Part shown: piece by piece, positions 1 to 8,110 of the stretch | How positions within the stretch are numbered: the stretch's first letter is position 1 | Layout: every line of letters begins with the position of its first letter | Assembly: GCA_049289295.1 (NCBI GenBank) | Contig: JBATLL010000062.1 | Coordinates: 1 to 64,000 of the forward strand | DNA length: 64,000 bases | Reading direction: 5' to 3' | Source of the DNA: BOKV01 sp049289295 | GTDB lineage: Bacteria; Pseudomonadota; Alphaproteobacteria; Rhizobiales; Rhizobiaceae | Translations under genes and position numbers: made by a program | Notes under the pieces: model-generated | The model's database searches: none | The model's input: the letters and a program-made list of their open reading frames with translations, nothing else | What the model was told of the DNA's origin: nothing

Positions 1-2
1 TC

Positions 3-80
3 CTTGTGATGCGCCCGCGCCGTGGTTGGGCAGGCGAAAATCCGTTTCACGCCAATCAGCGTGTGATGAAACAGATATAG
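3..80 (+). CDS. Possible 3' end of a gene cut by the window edge
   Basis: Frame 3 is open from the first base and stops with TAG at 78-80, giving a 25-residue tail ending VMKQI. I do not recognise it. The stretch is too short to separate a real C-terminus from chance. The only support is that something must lie left of the window and that bases 81-247 contain no obvious gene. Confidence 0.2.
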   Translation, partial: LVMRPRRGWAGENPFHANQRVMKQI

Positions 81-247
81 GCCGATTTCATTCATTAGGA
101 AGGGCTGATATTGCATGCCAGCAATGCACATTGTGCAATGCAGCATGGCCGAATTGGGGCAGGCATGAGCTCTTGCCCGAATCCCGCCCAATTGAATGGA
201 ATCAGGCGGCGGATTTTCATCGGCGATGCTGCTTGGAAAGGCTCTTG
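81..247. other. Non-coding stretch left of the reductase gene
   Basis: No convincing gene is seen. It contains a 13-base inverted repeat (TGCACA-T-TGTGCA, 125-137) with no T-run, so it is not a clear terminator. The open reading frame running rightward through here into 898 is the antisense shadow of the reductase gene. Confidence 0.4.
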
Positions 248-1186
248 TTACTTTCTGCCGGAACCGGAGAATTGCTGCTCCCTGTGGCGAACAAGGGCGC
301 TCAATGTCGTGTTGTACGGCGTTGCAATGCCATGCTGCCGTCCCAGTTCGGGAACGATCCCGTTGATTGCGTCAATTTCCGACGCCCTGCCGGCCATGTG
401 GTCGAGCAGCATGGAGGGGCGGGCGCCAGGCATCGACGCGCCAAAGGCGGTTACATAGGCCTCCGCATCGGGGAAGCCGAATGCGATCTGCTGCCTGCAC
501 CCGATTGCATGGGCCTCGCGCATGGCACCAAGCCCGATTTCCCATTTCACCGGGTCGCCCATCAATTCTCCCACAGTGCACTCGAAAACGGCACATGCAG
601 CCGAGAAGGTCACGTTGCAGATGAACTTTTCCCAGATGAGCTGGTTGATGTCCTCGAAAGCCTTGACGTTGAAACCGGCGTCTCGCCATACGGATTCGAC
701 CTGTGTGAGGCGTTGCGAGATCCCGCCCTGCATCTCTCCCAGCCGGATCAGTTTCATCGAATTGTGGTGGGCATGACCCGGGGCCTTCATCGAGGCGCCA
801 AAACCATCAGCCACGCCCAGCAACACCATTTCGCCAGGCAGGTGGCCAGCAATTCGCTCGCCAGAGCCAAGCCCGTTCTGGATCGTGAGAACAAGTGAGT
901 CAGGCCCGGCTGTCCGCGCGATGGATTGCGCAGCCACACCCACTGCAGACGCCTTCGTGGCGATAACATAGAGATCGCACTGGCCCGCATCGCCAAGGCT
1001 GGAAGTGGCGTTGATGCCCCTGATGACACGGTCCCCGCTCGGGCCCTCCAGCCGAAGGCCGTTTTTCGCGATGGCATCCAGATGCTCAGGCCAGGTATCA
1101 ACTGCCCACACTTCATTACCGGCTTCAGCCAGCAGACCGGCATAGACCGAACCCATCGCGCCCACGCCAATGATTGCAATCCTCAT
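248..1186 (-). CDS. Ketopantoate reductase family protein (ApbA/PanE-like)
   Basis: 312-residue NADP-dependent reductase of the 2-dehydropantoate 2-reductase family. Residues 1-30 form a Rossmann beta-alpha-beta unit with GVGAMG (7-12). The family's catalytic lysine (K187 in LIWEKF) and glutamate (E270 in RASEIDAING) are both present, so the enzyme looks intact. Its ATG overlaps the stop of the upstream methyltransferase gene by 4 bases, so the two are translationally coupled. The family includes true pantothenate-pathway PanE and many paralogues acting on other 2-oxo acids. With no pan genes nearby and an MttB-type partner, a catabolic or side role is as likely as pantothenate synthesis, so no symbol is given. 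Confidence 0.85.
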   Translation of the reverse strand: MRIAIIGVGAMGSVYAGLLAEAGNEVWAVDTWPEHLDAIAKNGLRLEGPSGDRVIRGINATSSLGDAGQCDLYVIATKASAVGVAAQSIARTAGPDSLVLTIQNGLGSGERIAGHLPGEMVLLGVADGFGASMKAPGHAHHNSMKLIRLGEMQGGISQRLTQVESVWRDAGFNVKAFEDINQLIWEKFICNVTFSAACAVFECTVGELMGDPVKWEIGLGAMREAHAIGCRQQIAFGFPDAEAYVTAFGASMPGARPSMLLDHMAGRASEIDAINGIVPELGRQHGIATPYNTTLSALVRHREQQFSGSGRK

Positions 1187-2754
1187 GGGGTCCTCGCTTC
1201 ATTTTCCGGCAGGCGGATATCGAACGCCGCACGGATGTCACGTTCCACCAACTTCGGCATGTGGTCAGGCTTGTGGCTGTCGATCATCTGCCTTGCCCTT
1301 GCTGCAGCGTTCTCGCGGATGTCGCGTGAACCGTCCGCCTCCCACTCGGCAAAGCTGCGCCGGTCTGCCAGCTGCGGATAGAGAAAGTCGCTCTTCATGC
1401 GCTTGTGCGTTTCGGGGTGGCCGAGAAAATGGCCTTCACCGCGCACCGTTTCCAGGATCATGCCGGTGTCGAGTGCAGCAGGATCAAGGTCCACTGGGCC
1501 AAGACTGCGCAGGATCGAACCCAGCATCTCATTGTCGATGATCATGGCGTCGTAGGCCAGCGCCATCAGTCCCGCCTGTACGCCGCAGGCCTGGGTGATC
1601 ATGTTGGCTCCCGCCTGCGCTGCAAGCCCCACATTCAGCGCCTTCTCGTAGCCGGCTTGCGCATCGGCAAGTTTTGAATCGGTCGCGCCGGCAATTGTCG
1701 AGTTGGGAAGCGAGAAAGAGCGCGCCATCTGCACGCAGGCAGCCGTGAGCAGCGCCTGTTCGCCAGATCCCCCCGCCATTGCCCCGGTGCGCAGGTCCGT
1801 CACCATTGGCCTCGGGCCGAAGATTGCTGGCAGTTCAGGGTTGATGAGCCAGACATAGATCATGCCAGCCATGGTTTCTGCCAGTGTCTGGGCAACAGAA
1901 CCGGCAATTGTCACCGGGCTGGATGCGCCGAGCTGGCCAAACGTGTTGAGGTGAACAGGAATGCCGAACCGTGCGGCTTCCCTCAGCACGCCGCAGGCAT
2001 CGGTCGAAAAGCGCAAAGGCGGCACGGAATGATTGACGTTCAGCGAGAGGAACGGTCTTTCGCGAAACGCCGTCTCACCACCAGCGATCAGGTAACAGAT
2101 CCGCGCCACCATCTGCACATGGTCGGGACTGGAAATGCTGGTGCTCACATGTTTCGCGGTGCCGGCAAGTGAGGCGAAGGCTGTATTGATGTCGAGCGCA
2201 AGATCATCGGGCATGTCACGCGCCACGACCGAGCGGCTGAAGAAATGAACATGCGCGAGCTGGTCTGCGAGCAGGGCGGCCGCATGCAGATCGCCTAGGC
2301 TGGATGGCCTGTATCTGCCGCTGGCGAGATCGATCACATTGGGCGATGCGCCACCGGTTCCCGTATGGACTCTCGCTCCCTCCAACCGCAGTTCCAGGCC
2401 AGGCTTCTGGCCATGCAGCACCAGTGATCTAGGCATTTCCTGCATCGCGCGCTGAACAAGGGCTGTCGAGTAGAGAAGCCGGCCATCATCGCTGACAGTG
2501 CCGCCAGCCGCAGTGATTGTTTCCACGACGTAGCGCGGTGCACCGGCCATGCCGACACGCGCGAGAATGTCTAGCATCGCCTGTTGAATGCGCCCGACGG
2601 CATCGGGTGTCAGCGGATTGTAGCTACCGCCTTCGGCAAGCAGGCGGGGCTGGGCTTCGCCGTCACCCTGGGCGCGGGAGCGACGCCCGCGACGCACGCT
2701 GCCTGGTGTTTCCGCTGTTTCACCCTGCTGGTCGGTTGGGGCCATGGCCTTCAC
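1183..2754 (-). CDS. Trimethylamine methyltransferase (MttB) family protein, non-pyrrolysine type
   Basis: 523-residue protein of the MttB superfamily, which moves methyl groups from quaternary or tertiary amines to a corrinoid protein. The frame is continuous with no in-frame TAG, so this is a homologue lacking pyrrolysine, a group whose known members demethylate substrates such as glycine betaine. The N-terminal 40 residues are basic and probably disordered; the rest should form the TIM barrel. Start: GTG at 2754 or ATG at 2745, neither with an ideal ribosome binding site. No corrinoid protein or corrinoid reductase gene is seen in the window. It is cotranscribed with the following reductase gene and divergent from a LysR gene that probably regulates it. 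Confidence 0.85.
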   Translation of the reverse strand: MKAMAPTDQQGETAETPGSVRRGRRSRAQGDGEAQPRLLAEGGSYNPLTPDAVGRIQQAMLDILARVGMAGAPRYVVETITAAGGTVSDDGRLLYSTALVQRAMQEMPRSLVLHGQKPGLELRLEGARVHTGTGGASPNVIDLASGRYRPSSLGDLHAAALLADQLAHVHFFSRSVVARDMPDDLALDINTAFASLAGTAKHVSTSISSPDHVQMVARICYLIAGGETAFRERPFLSLNVNHSVPPLRFSTDACGVLREAARFGIPVHLNTFGQLGASSPVTIAGSVAQTLAETMAGMIYVWLINPELPAIFGPRPMVTDLRTGAMAGGSGEQALLTAACVQMARSFSLPNSTIAGATDSKLADAQAGYEKALNVGLAAQAGANMITQACGVQAGLMALAYDAMIIDNEMLGSILRSLGPVDLDPAALDTGMILETVRGEGHFLGHPETHKRMKSDFLYPQLADRRSFAEWEADGSRDIRENAAARARQMIDSHKPDHMPKLVERDIRAAFDIRLPENEARTP

Positions 2755-2796
2755 TCGCTGACTGTTTCAGCGTTTCTGGCACCTTTCCCAATTTGC

Positions 2797-2826
2797 GACA
2801 AACAACTTGTCCTGCCCGAATGGGCA
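2797..2826. promoter_or_regulatory. Two adjacent inverted repeats, candidate LysR sites
   Basis: The 223-base gap between the divergent methyltransferase and LysR genes holds GACAA-N5-TTGTC (2797-2811), directly followed by TGCCC-N4-GGGCA (2813-2826). The first has the T-N11-A spacing typical of LysR-type boxes. The position between divergent genes fits autoregulated LysR control. Assignment is inference. Confidence 0.35.
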
Positions 2827-2977
2827 ACGAAAACAGGTGCACGGCCCAGAACCGGCATTTTCCGTCATGTCGCTGTCGGCGCTGGTCCCTGCCACCGCAA
2901 TCCTGCAAAGGCAGCCTTGCCGCGCCAATGCGTGCCATGCTTATGATTGGGGAGCCCTTGCATGCTGGAAGATATTG

Positions 2978-3880
2978 ATGGCGTTCACCCTGAGGCAATT
3001 GCAGTATTTCGTCGCGGTATGCGAGGAGGGGACTGTCTCCAGGGCTGCGCACGCGCGTTCGATTTCGCAATCCGCAGTAACCGAAGCCATCAAGGAACTG
3101 GAAGGCGATCTCGGCGTCCTGCTGTTCGATCGCCACTCGCGCGGCCTCGACATCACTCACAAGGGTCATCAGTTCCTGCGCCATGCAAAGGCAATTCTGG
3201 CAGGTGTCCAGGACGCGAGGCACGCTTTCGAGCGCGCGGATGATGAAACTTCAGGGACGCTCAATCTCGGCGTCACCTCCCTTGTCGCGGGCTACGTCCT
3301 TTCCGATATCCTCGCGCGCTATCGTCGTGCAAATCCCGCCGTCGAGGTTTCGGCAATCGAGGATAGTGGCGAATATCTCGAACATCTGCTGATCGGGGGG
3401 GAGCTGGAAGTCGCAGTGATGGTGATCTCCAATCTGCGCGACCGCATGGCGCTCCAGTCCGAGATTCTCGAAGTGTCGCCCTACCGGCTCTGGCTGCCGC
3501 TCGGCCACAAACTGTCCAATCGGGACAGTTTGCAATTGTCGGACCTGGCCGGTGAACCGCTCATCATGCTGATGATGGACGAGATAGAGGAGGCGACCGA
3601 CAAGCTATTGGGCGCTCTGGGTTCGCGGCCCAACGTTGCTTTTCGAACCCGCTCGGTCGAAGCGGTGCGCAGCCTTGTTGCCACCGGTTCGGGCATCGCC
3701 TTGTTGCCCGACCTGGTCTATCGGCCATGGTCGCTGGAAGGGGATCGCATTGTTTCGCGCGACATTTCCGGCTCGCTGCCCTTTGTACAGGTGGGAATTG
3801 TCTGGCGAAGGGGTTCCGGCTTGCCGCGTGCAGTGCAGGACTTCATCGCAATTGCACAGGCCGGCAGGGATGGGCGATGA
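2978..3880 (+). CDS. LysR-family transcriptional regulator
   Basis: 300-residue LysR-type regulator. The start at 2978 is chosen because the protein then begins MAFTLRQLQYF, the usual LysR N-terminus, and GGAAG lies 6 bases upstream; a longer reading frame from 2807 adds unrelated sequence. Residues 1-60 are the winged helix-turn-helix (VSRAAHARSISQSAVTEAIK); residues about 85-290 are the periplasmic-binding-fold effector domain. The gene lies between the divergent MttB-type methyltransferase and the downstream polyamine-type importer and could control either or both. Effector unknown. Confidence 0.9.
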   Translation: MAFTLRQLQYFVAVCEEGTVSRAAHARSISQSAVTEAIKELEGDLGVLLFDRHSRGLDITHKGHQFLRHAKAILAGVQDARHAFERADDETSGTLNLGVTSLVAGYVLSDILARYRRANPAVEVSAIEDSGEYLEHLLIGGELEVAVMVISNLRDRMALQSEILEVSPYRLWLPLGHKLSNRDSLQLSDLAGEPLIMLMMDEIEEATDKLLGALGSRPNVAFRTRSVEAVRSLVATGSGIALLPDLVYRPWSLEGDRIVSRDISGSLPFVQVGIVWRRGSGLPRAVQDFIAIAQAGRDGR

Positions 3881-4118
3881 CAGGTTTGGCAGCTTACGCG
3901 CCGCACAGGATCAATTGGCGGATTTCCCGCAGCCCAATATCTCATATTCATCAGGCATTTAGCGAATTTACACGGCAATTTGCCAGCCATGCAGATTTCA
4001 CATATCGGAAAAATCGATATCGCCGTTCTGATAAATGAATTTGCGAAACCGGCGAACCGGGCGGAAGCTCCGATCATTGGCCGGATCCCCTCCGGTCCCA
4101 ATGCTGTGGAGGAACATC

Positions 4119-5279
4119 ATGAAATCAGGATTGAAAGCGGGTACCGCGCTCGCACTTGCCTTGTCCTTGACAACGCAGGTCACGGCGGCAGAAATGCTCC
4201 AGTCTCTGGGCGCTGGCGAAGGACAGGTCAATATTGTTGCCTGGCCCGGCTACATCGAGCGCGGCGAGACGGACAAGGCCTTCGACTGGGTTACCAAGTT
4301 CGAGGAAAAGTCGGGCTGCAAGGTTCAGGTCAAGACTGCCAATACTTCCGATGAAATGGTCGCGCTCATGAACGAGGGCGGTTTCGACCTGGTCACGGCA
4401 TCCGGTGACGCTTCGCTTCGCCTTATTGCCGGCAATCGGGTCCAGCCGGTCAATGTTGCGCTCGTTCCAAGCTGGAGCGCGGTGGATGATCGCCTGAAGG
4501 ATGCGCCCTGGCACACCGTTGATGGCGTGCATTTCGGAGTTCCCTACATGTGGGGCCCAAACGTCCTGATGTACAACACGAACGTAATCAAGACACCGCC
4601 TACCAGCTGGAAGGTGGTGTTTGAGGAAATGACGCTCGACGACGGCAAGTCAAACAAGGGCAGGGTGCAGGCCTATGACGGACCGATCCATGTAGCCGAC
4701 GCGGCCCTGTTCCTGATGCACCACAATCCTGACCTCGGCATCAAGAGCCCGTACGAGCTGAATGAAGACCAGTACAAGGCCGCCCTCGAACTGCTGCGCA
4801 AGCAGCGCACGCTTGTGGGCCGCTATTGGCACGATGCCTTCATCCAGATCGACGACTTCAAGAATGAAGGCGTGGTTGCATCGGGCTCCTGGCCATTCCA
4901 GGTCAATCTGCTCAAGGGTGAAAATCAGCCGGTGGCTTCCGTGATCCCCGAAGAAGGGGCAACGGGCTGGGCAGATACGACCATGATGCATGCCGACGCG
5001 GCCAACCCCAACTGCGCCTACATGTGGATGGAGCACACGCTTTCGTCGAACCTGCAATCCGACCTTTCGGTCTGGTTTGGTGCCAACCCGTCCGTTCCGG
5101 CGGCCTGCACTGACAAGAGCGGGATGCAGAACGCCGAAGGTTGCACGACCAACGGCATGGACGATTTCGCCAGGATCAGTTTCTGGACCACGCCGGTCTC
5201 GAAATGCGCCAGTCAGGGCGAGTGCGTACCCTATTACCGCTGGGTCTCGGACTATATCGGTGTAATCGGCGGACGCTGA
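4119..5279 (+). CDS. Polyamine-type ABC transporter substrate-binding protein
   Basis: 386-residue periplasmic binding protein of the spermidine/putrescine (PotD/PotF) class. The start at 4119 follows GGAGGAAC and is the first start giving a signal peptide (residues 1-24, ending VTAA); upstream residues in the longer frame are not signal-like. The mature part carries family features such as NIVAWPGYIE near its beginning and GVPYMWGPNVLMYNT further in. Several cysteines near the C-terminus may form disulfides in the periplasm. First gene of an operon with ATPase, two permeases and an aldehyde dehydrogenase. Putrescine or a related amine is the best guess for ligand. Confidence 0.9.
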   Translation: MKSGLKAGTALALALSLTTQVTAAEMLQSLGAGEGQVNIVAWPGYIERGETDKAFDWVTKFEEKSGCKVQVKTANTSDEMVALMNEGGFDLVTASGDASLRLIAGNRVQPVNVALVPSWSAVDDRLKDAPWHTVDGVHFGVPYMWGPNVLMYNTNVIKTPPTSWKVVFEEMTLDDGKSNKGRVQAYDGPIHVADAALFLMHHNPDLGIKSPYELNEDQYKAALELLRKQRTLVGRYWHDAFIQIDDFKNEGVVASGSWPFQVNLLKGENQPVASVIPEEGATGWADTTMMHADAANPNCAYMWMEHTLSSNLQSDLSVWFGANPSVPAACTDKSGMQNAEGCTTNGMDDFARISFWTTPVSKCASQGECVPYYRWVSDYIGVIGGR

Positions 5280-5301
5280 TTGCTTGGCATTCCAACATTA
5301 A

Positions 5302-5325
5302 CCCGCCCGCTGCATGGCGGGCGGG
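5302..5325 (+). promoter_or_regulatory. Intercistronic stem-loop between binding protein and ATPase genes
   Basis: A perfect 9-base-pair stem (CCCGCCCGC / GCGGGCGGG) with a 6-base loop lies between the binding-protein stop and the ATPase start. It lacks a T-run, so it is probably not a full terminator. Such GC-rich hairpins often stabilise the upstream mRNA in ABC importer operons, raising binding-protein output over the membrane subunits. That role is inferred. Confidence 0.6.
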
Positions 5326-5338
5326 AAATGGATTAGTC

Positions 5339-6328
5339 ATGACGACTGCAGTTCTGTTTTCCGCCGTTTCGCGTCATTTCGGCCAGGTGAGGGCCGTTGA
5401 CCAGGTTGACCTGGAGATTGGCGAGGGCGAGTTCTTCGCCATGCTCGGACCCTCGGGGTCGGGAAAGACCACCTGCCTTCGACTGATTGCTGGATTTGAA
5501 CAGCCGACCGCCGGGCATATCGAAATTTTCGGTGAAACAGTGGAGGGCGTTCCCCCTTACAGGCGCAACGTCAACACGGTCTTTCAGGACTATGCGCTGT
5601 TTCCCCACCTCAACGTTCTCGACAATGTCGCCTATGGCCTGATGATCCGCAATGTTCCCCGCAACGAACGCCATCAGGCAGCGGCCGACGCATTGGCGAT
5701 GGTCCAGTTGCCGGACTATGGTTCCAGGCGTCCCGCCCAGCTTTCCGGCGGCCAGCGCCAGCGCGTTGCCCTGGCAAGGGCCCTGGTCAACAAGCCGCGC
5801 GTCCTCCTGCTCGATGAACCGCTTGGCGCGCTTGACCTGAAGCTGCGCGAGCAGATGCAGGAGGAATTGAAAACCCTGCAACGCCAGTTGGGCATTACAT
5901 TCGTTTTCGTCACCCATGACCAGGGAGAAGCCCTGTCGATGGCCGACCGCGTGGCTGTGTTCAACGAGGGCCGTATCATGCAGATCGGCACGCCGCGCGA
6001 GATTTACCGCCGACCTTCCACCCGTTTCGTGGCCGATTTCGTCGGTTCATCCAACCTGTTGCCGCCCGGATTCGTTTCCGCAGGCGCTCCATTGCGCAAA
6101 TGGGCAAGCCTGCGCCCCGAAGACATTCGCATCAAGGCAAAAGGCGGGCACAGCGCCACTGTGAAATCTGTCAGCTACCTCGGCGGCGCAACGCGCCTGA
6201 CGGTCGATCTCGACGGGCATGCCTTGCACGTCCTGGCCCCTTCACAGGATAAGACACCACAACCCGGTACCAGAATCAGCATTGACTGGGACCAGTCCGA
6301 CCTTCACCTCATGGAGGACGGGCAATGA
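5339..6328 (+). CDS. Polyamine-type ABC transporter ATP-binding protein (PotA class)
   Basis: 329-residue cytoplasmic ATPase. It shows Walker A (GPSGSGKTT), a Q-loop (FQDYALFPHLNV), the ABC signature (LSGGQRQRVALARAL), Walker B (VLLLDEPLGALD) and the switch histidine (FVTHDQGEA). Residues beyond about 245 form a TOBE regulatory domain, as in PotA. The start at 5339 gives a normal N-terminus; a longer frame from 5141 runs inside the previous gene and is rejected. It overlaps the next gene by 4 bases (ATGA), which indicates coupled translation. Confidence 0.93.
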   Translation: MTTAVLFSAVSRHFGQVRAVDQVDLEIGEGEFFAMLGPSGSGKTTCLRLIAGFEQPTAGHIEIFGETVEGVPPYRRNVNTVFQDYALFPHLNVLDNVAYGLMIRNVPRNERHQAAADALAMVQLPDYGSRRPAQLSGGQRQRVALARALVNKPRVLLLDEPLGALDLKLREQMQEELKTLQRQLGITFVFVTHDQGEALSMADRVAVFNEGRIMQIGTPREIYRRPSTRFVADFVGSSNLLPPGFVSAGAPLRKWASLRPEDIRIKAKGGHSATVKSVSYLGGATRLTVDLDGHALHVLAPSQDKTPQPGTRISIDWDQSDLHLMEDGQ

Positions 6329-7281
6329 CGTCGTCCACCGTTCAGCCCCATGCGATCCTGCCAGGACGTGGCGGCCTGTTCGGCGCGATATCGGACATGT
6401 TCTGGCGCAATCCCCGCATGCTATTGCTGCTGATGTTGCTGCCACCGGTCCTATGGCTCGGCATCATCTATATCGGATCGCTTCTGGCGCTTCTCATCCA
6501 GAGCTTCTTCTCGATTGATGAGTTTTCCGGGATGGTTCGCCACGAGTTCACGCTCAAGACCTATGGCGAGCTTCTGCATCCGGCAAACATGGACATCATC
6601 CTGCGCACCGTATCCATGGCCGCGCTTGTCACCATTGCCTCCGCGATCATTGCCTTCCCAATCGCCTATTATGCCGCCCGCTTTGCCCGTGGCCGCATGA
6701 AGGCGCTGTTTTATCTGGGGGTCATGCTGCCGCTATGGTCCAGCTACCTCGTCAAGATCTATGCCTGGAAACTCATTCTGGCGAAGGAAGGGATTCTCAA
6801 CTGGCTTTTCGCGAAGTTTCATCTGACCTGGCTCCTTGAAGCCTATCTTTCCCTGCCGCTGGTGGGCGGCAACTCGCTTTCGATCAGCTACACCGGCACC
6901 TTCATCGTCTTTGTCTATGTCTGGCTGCCTTTCATGATCCTGCCGATGCAGGCAGCGCTCGAACGCGTTCCGCCCTCGATGCTGGAAGCCTCCTCCGATT
7001 TGGGAGCCTCGCCAGCCCAGACGCTTCGCAATGTTCTCCTGCCGCTCGCACTGCCGGGTGTGATTGCAGGCTCGATCTTCACCTTCTCGCTGACGCTTGG
7101 CGACTACATCATCCCGCAGATCATCGGCTCGTCACGTCTTTTCATCGGCCAGGCCGTCTACGCCCATCAGGGCACCGCAGGCAACATACCGCTTGCGGCA
7201 GCCTTCACCGTGGTGCCGATCATCATCATGGGTTTCTACCTGTGGGCGGCAAGACGAATGGGGGCCTTCGATGCGCTCTGA
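6325..7281 (+). CDS. Polyamine-type ABC transporter permease (PotB class)
   Basis: 318-residue inner-membrane permease with about six predicted membrane helices and a long N-terminal segment before the first helix. The EAA loop that docks on the ATPase is visible as MLEASSDLGASPAQTLRNV. Together with the next gene it forms the heterodimeric channel of the importer. It overlaps the ATPase gene by 4 bases and the second permease by 11 bases. Confidence 0.92.
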   Translation: MTSSTVQPHAILPGRGGLFGAISDMFWRNPRMLLLLMLLPPVLWLGIIYIGSLLALLIQSFFSIDEFSGMVRHEFTLKTYGELLHPANMDIILRTVSMAALVTIASAIIAFPIAYYAARFARGRMKALFYLGVMLPLWSSYLVKIYAWKLILAKEGILNWLFAKFHLTWLLEAYLSLPLVGGNSLSISYTGTFIVFVYVWLPFMILPMQAALERVPPSMLEASSDLGASPAQTLRNVLLPLALPGVIAGSIFTFSLTLGDYIIPQIIGSSRLFIGQAVYAHQGTAGNIPLAAAFTVVPIIIMGFYLWAARRMGAFDAL

Positions 7282-8086
7282 CAAGTCGGGCAGGGCACCA
7301 CTTGGTCTGGGTATTGCAGCTGCAATTGGTCTGCTGTTCCTGCACCTGCCAATTCTGCTGATTTTCATCTACGCCTTCACAACCGAGGAGAAGAGCTACC
7401 AGTGGCCACCGCCTGGCCTCACGCTCAAATGGCTTGCAACAACCTGGAGCAGGCCCGATGTCTGGGAAGCTCTGGCGCTGTCGGTTAAGGTTGCTTCCAT
7501 TTCGACCGCCATCGCGATTGTTCTGGGCACCTTGTGCGCTGCGGCGGTTTCGCGGTCGCGCTTCTTCGGGCGCGAAACCATCTCGCTGCTGGTCATCCTT
7601 CCAATAGCCCTGCCGGGGATCATTACCGGCATTTCGCTGCGCTCCGCTTTCAATCTCGCCGAGATTCCATTTTCCTTCTGGACCATCGTCCTGGGGCACG
7701 CCACCTTTTGCGTGGTCGTCGTCTACAACAATGCAGTTGCCCGCTTTCGCCGCACATCCGGCTCACTGATCGAGGCATCAATGGATCTGGGCGCAGATGG
7801 TTTCCAGACCTTTCGCCATGTCATCCTTCCAAACCTTGGAACGGCTCTGCTGGCAGGCGGCATGCTCGCCTTCGCCCTGTCTTTCGACGAGGTGATTGTC
7901 ACGACGTTCACTGCGGGACAGCAGGCGACACTGCCAATCTGGATGCTTGAAGAACTGGTACGACCCCGCCAGCGGCCAGTGACCAATGTGGTTGCCATGG
8001 TCGTGGTGCTGGTAACACTGCTGCCGATCCTGTTCGCCTATTACCTGACGCGCGATACCGACACGGTTGCCGGTCAGGGCAAGTAA
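7271..8086 (+). CDS. Polyamine-type ABC transporter permease (PotC class)
   Basis: 271-residue permease with six likely membrane helices and an EAA loop (IEASMDLGADGFQTFRHV). The start at 7271 overlaps the end of the first permease by 11 bases; the longer frame from 7097 adds residues read out of frame from that gene. Near the end, FALSFDEVIVTTFTAG is typical of PotC/YdcV-type permeases. Confidence 0.92.
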   Translation: MRSDKSGRAPLGLGIAAAIGLLFLHLPILLIFIYAFTTEEKSYQWPPPGLTLKWLATTWSRPDVWEALALSVKVASISTAIAIVLGTLCAAAVSRSRFFGRETISLLVILPIALPGIITGISLRSAFNLAEIPFSFWTIVLGHATFCVVVVYNNAVARFRRTSGSLIEASMDLGADGFQTFRHVILPNLGTALLAGGMLAFALSFDEVIVTTFTAGQQATLPIWMLEELVRPRQRPVTNVVAMVVVLVTLLPILFAYYLTRDTDTVAGQGK

Positions 8087-8110
8087 CATCAAACATGGAG
8101 GAGAAACGCC

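Noticed and set aside
26..898. 290-residue rightward reading frame opposite the ketopantoate-reductase-like gene
   Set aside because: It has no family features, while the opposite strand encodes an intact enzyme with catalytic residues. It is an antisense shadow of GC-rich coding DNA.
1183..2754. Pyrrolysine-containing trimethylamine methyltransferase
   Set aside because: There is no in-frame TAG and no pyl genes are seen, so it is placed with the non-pyrrolysine homologues.
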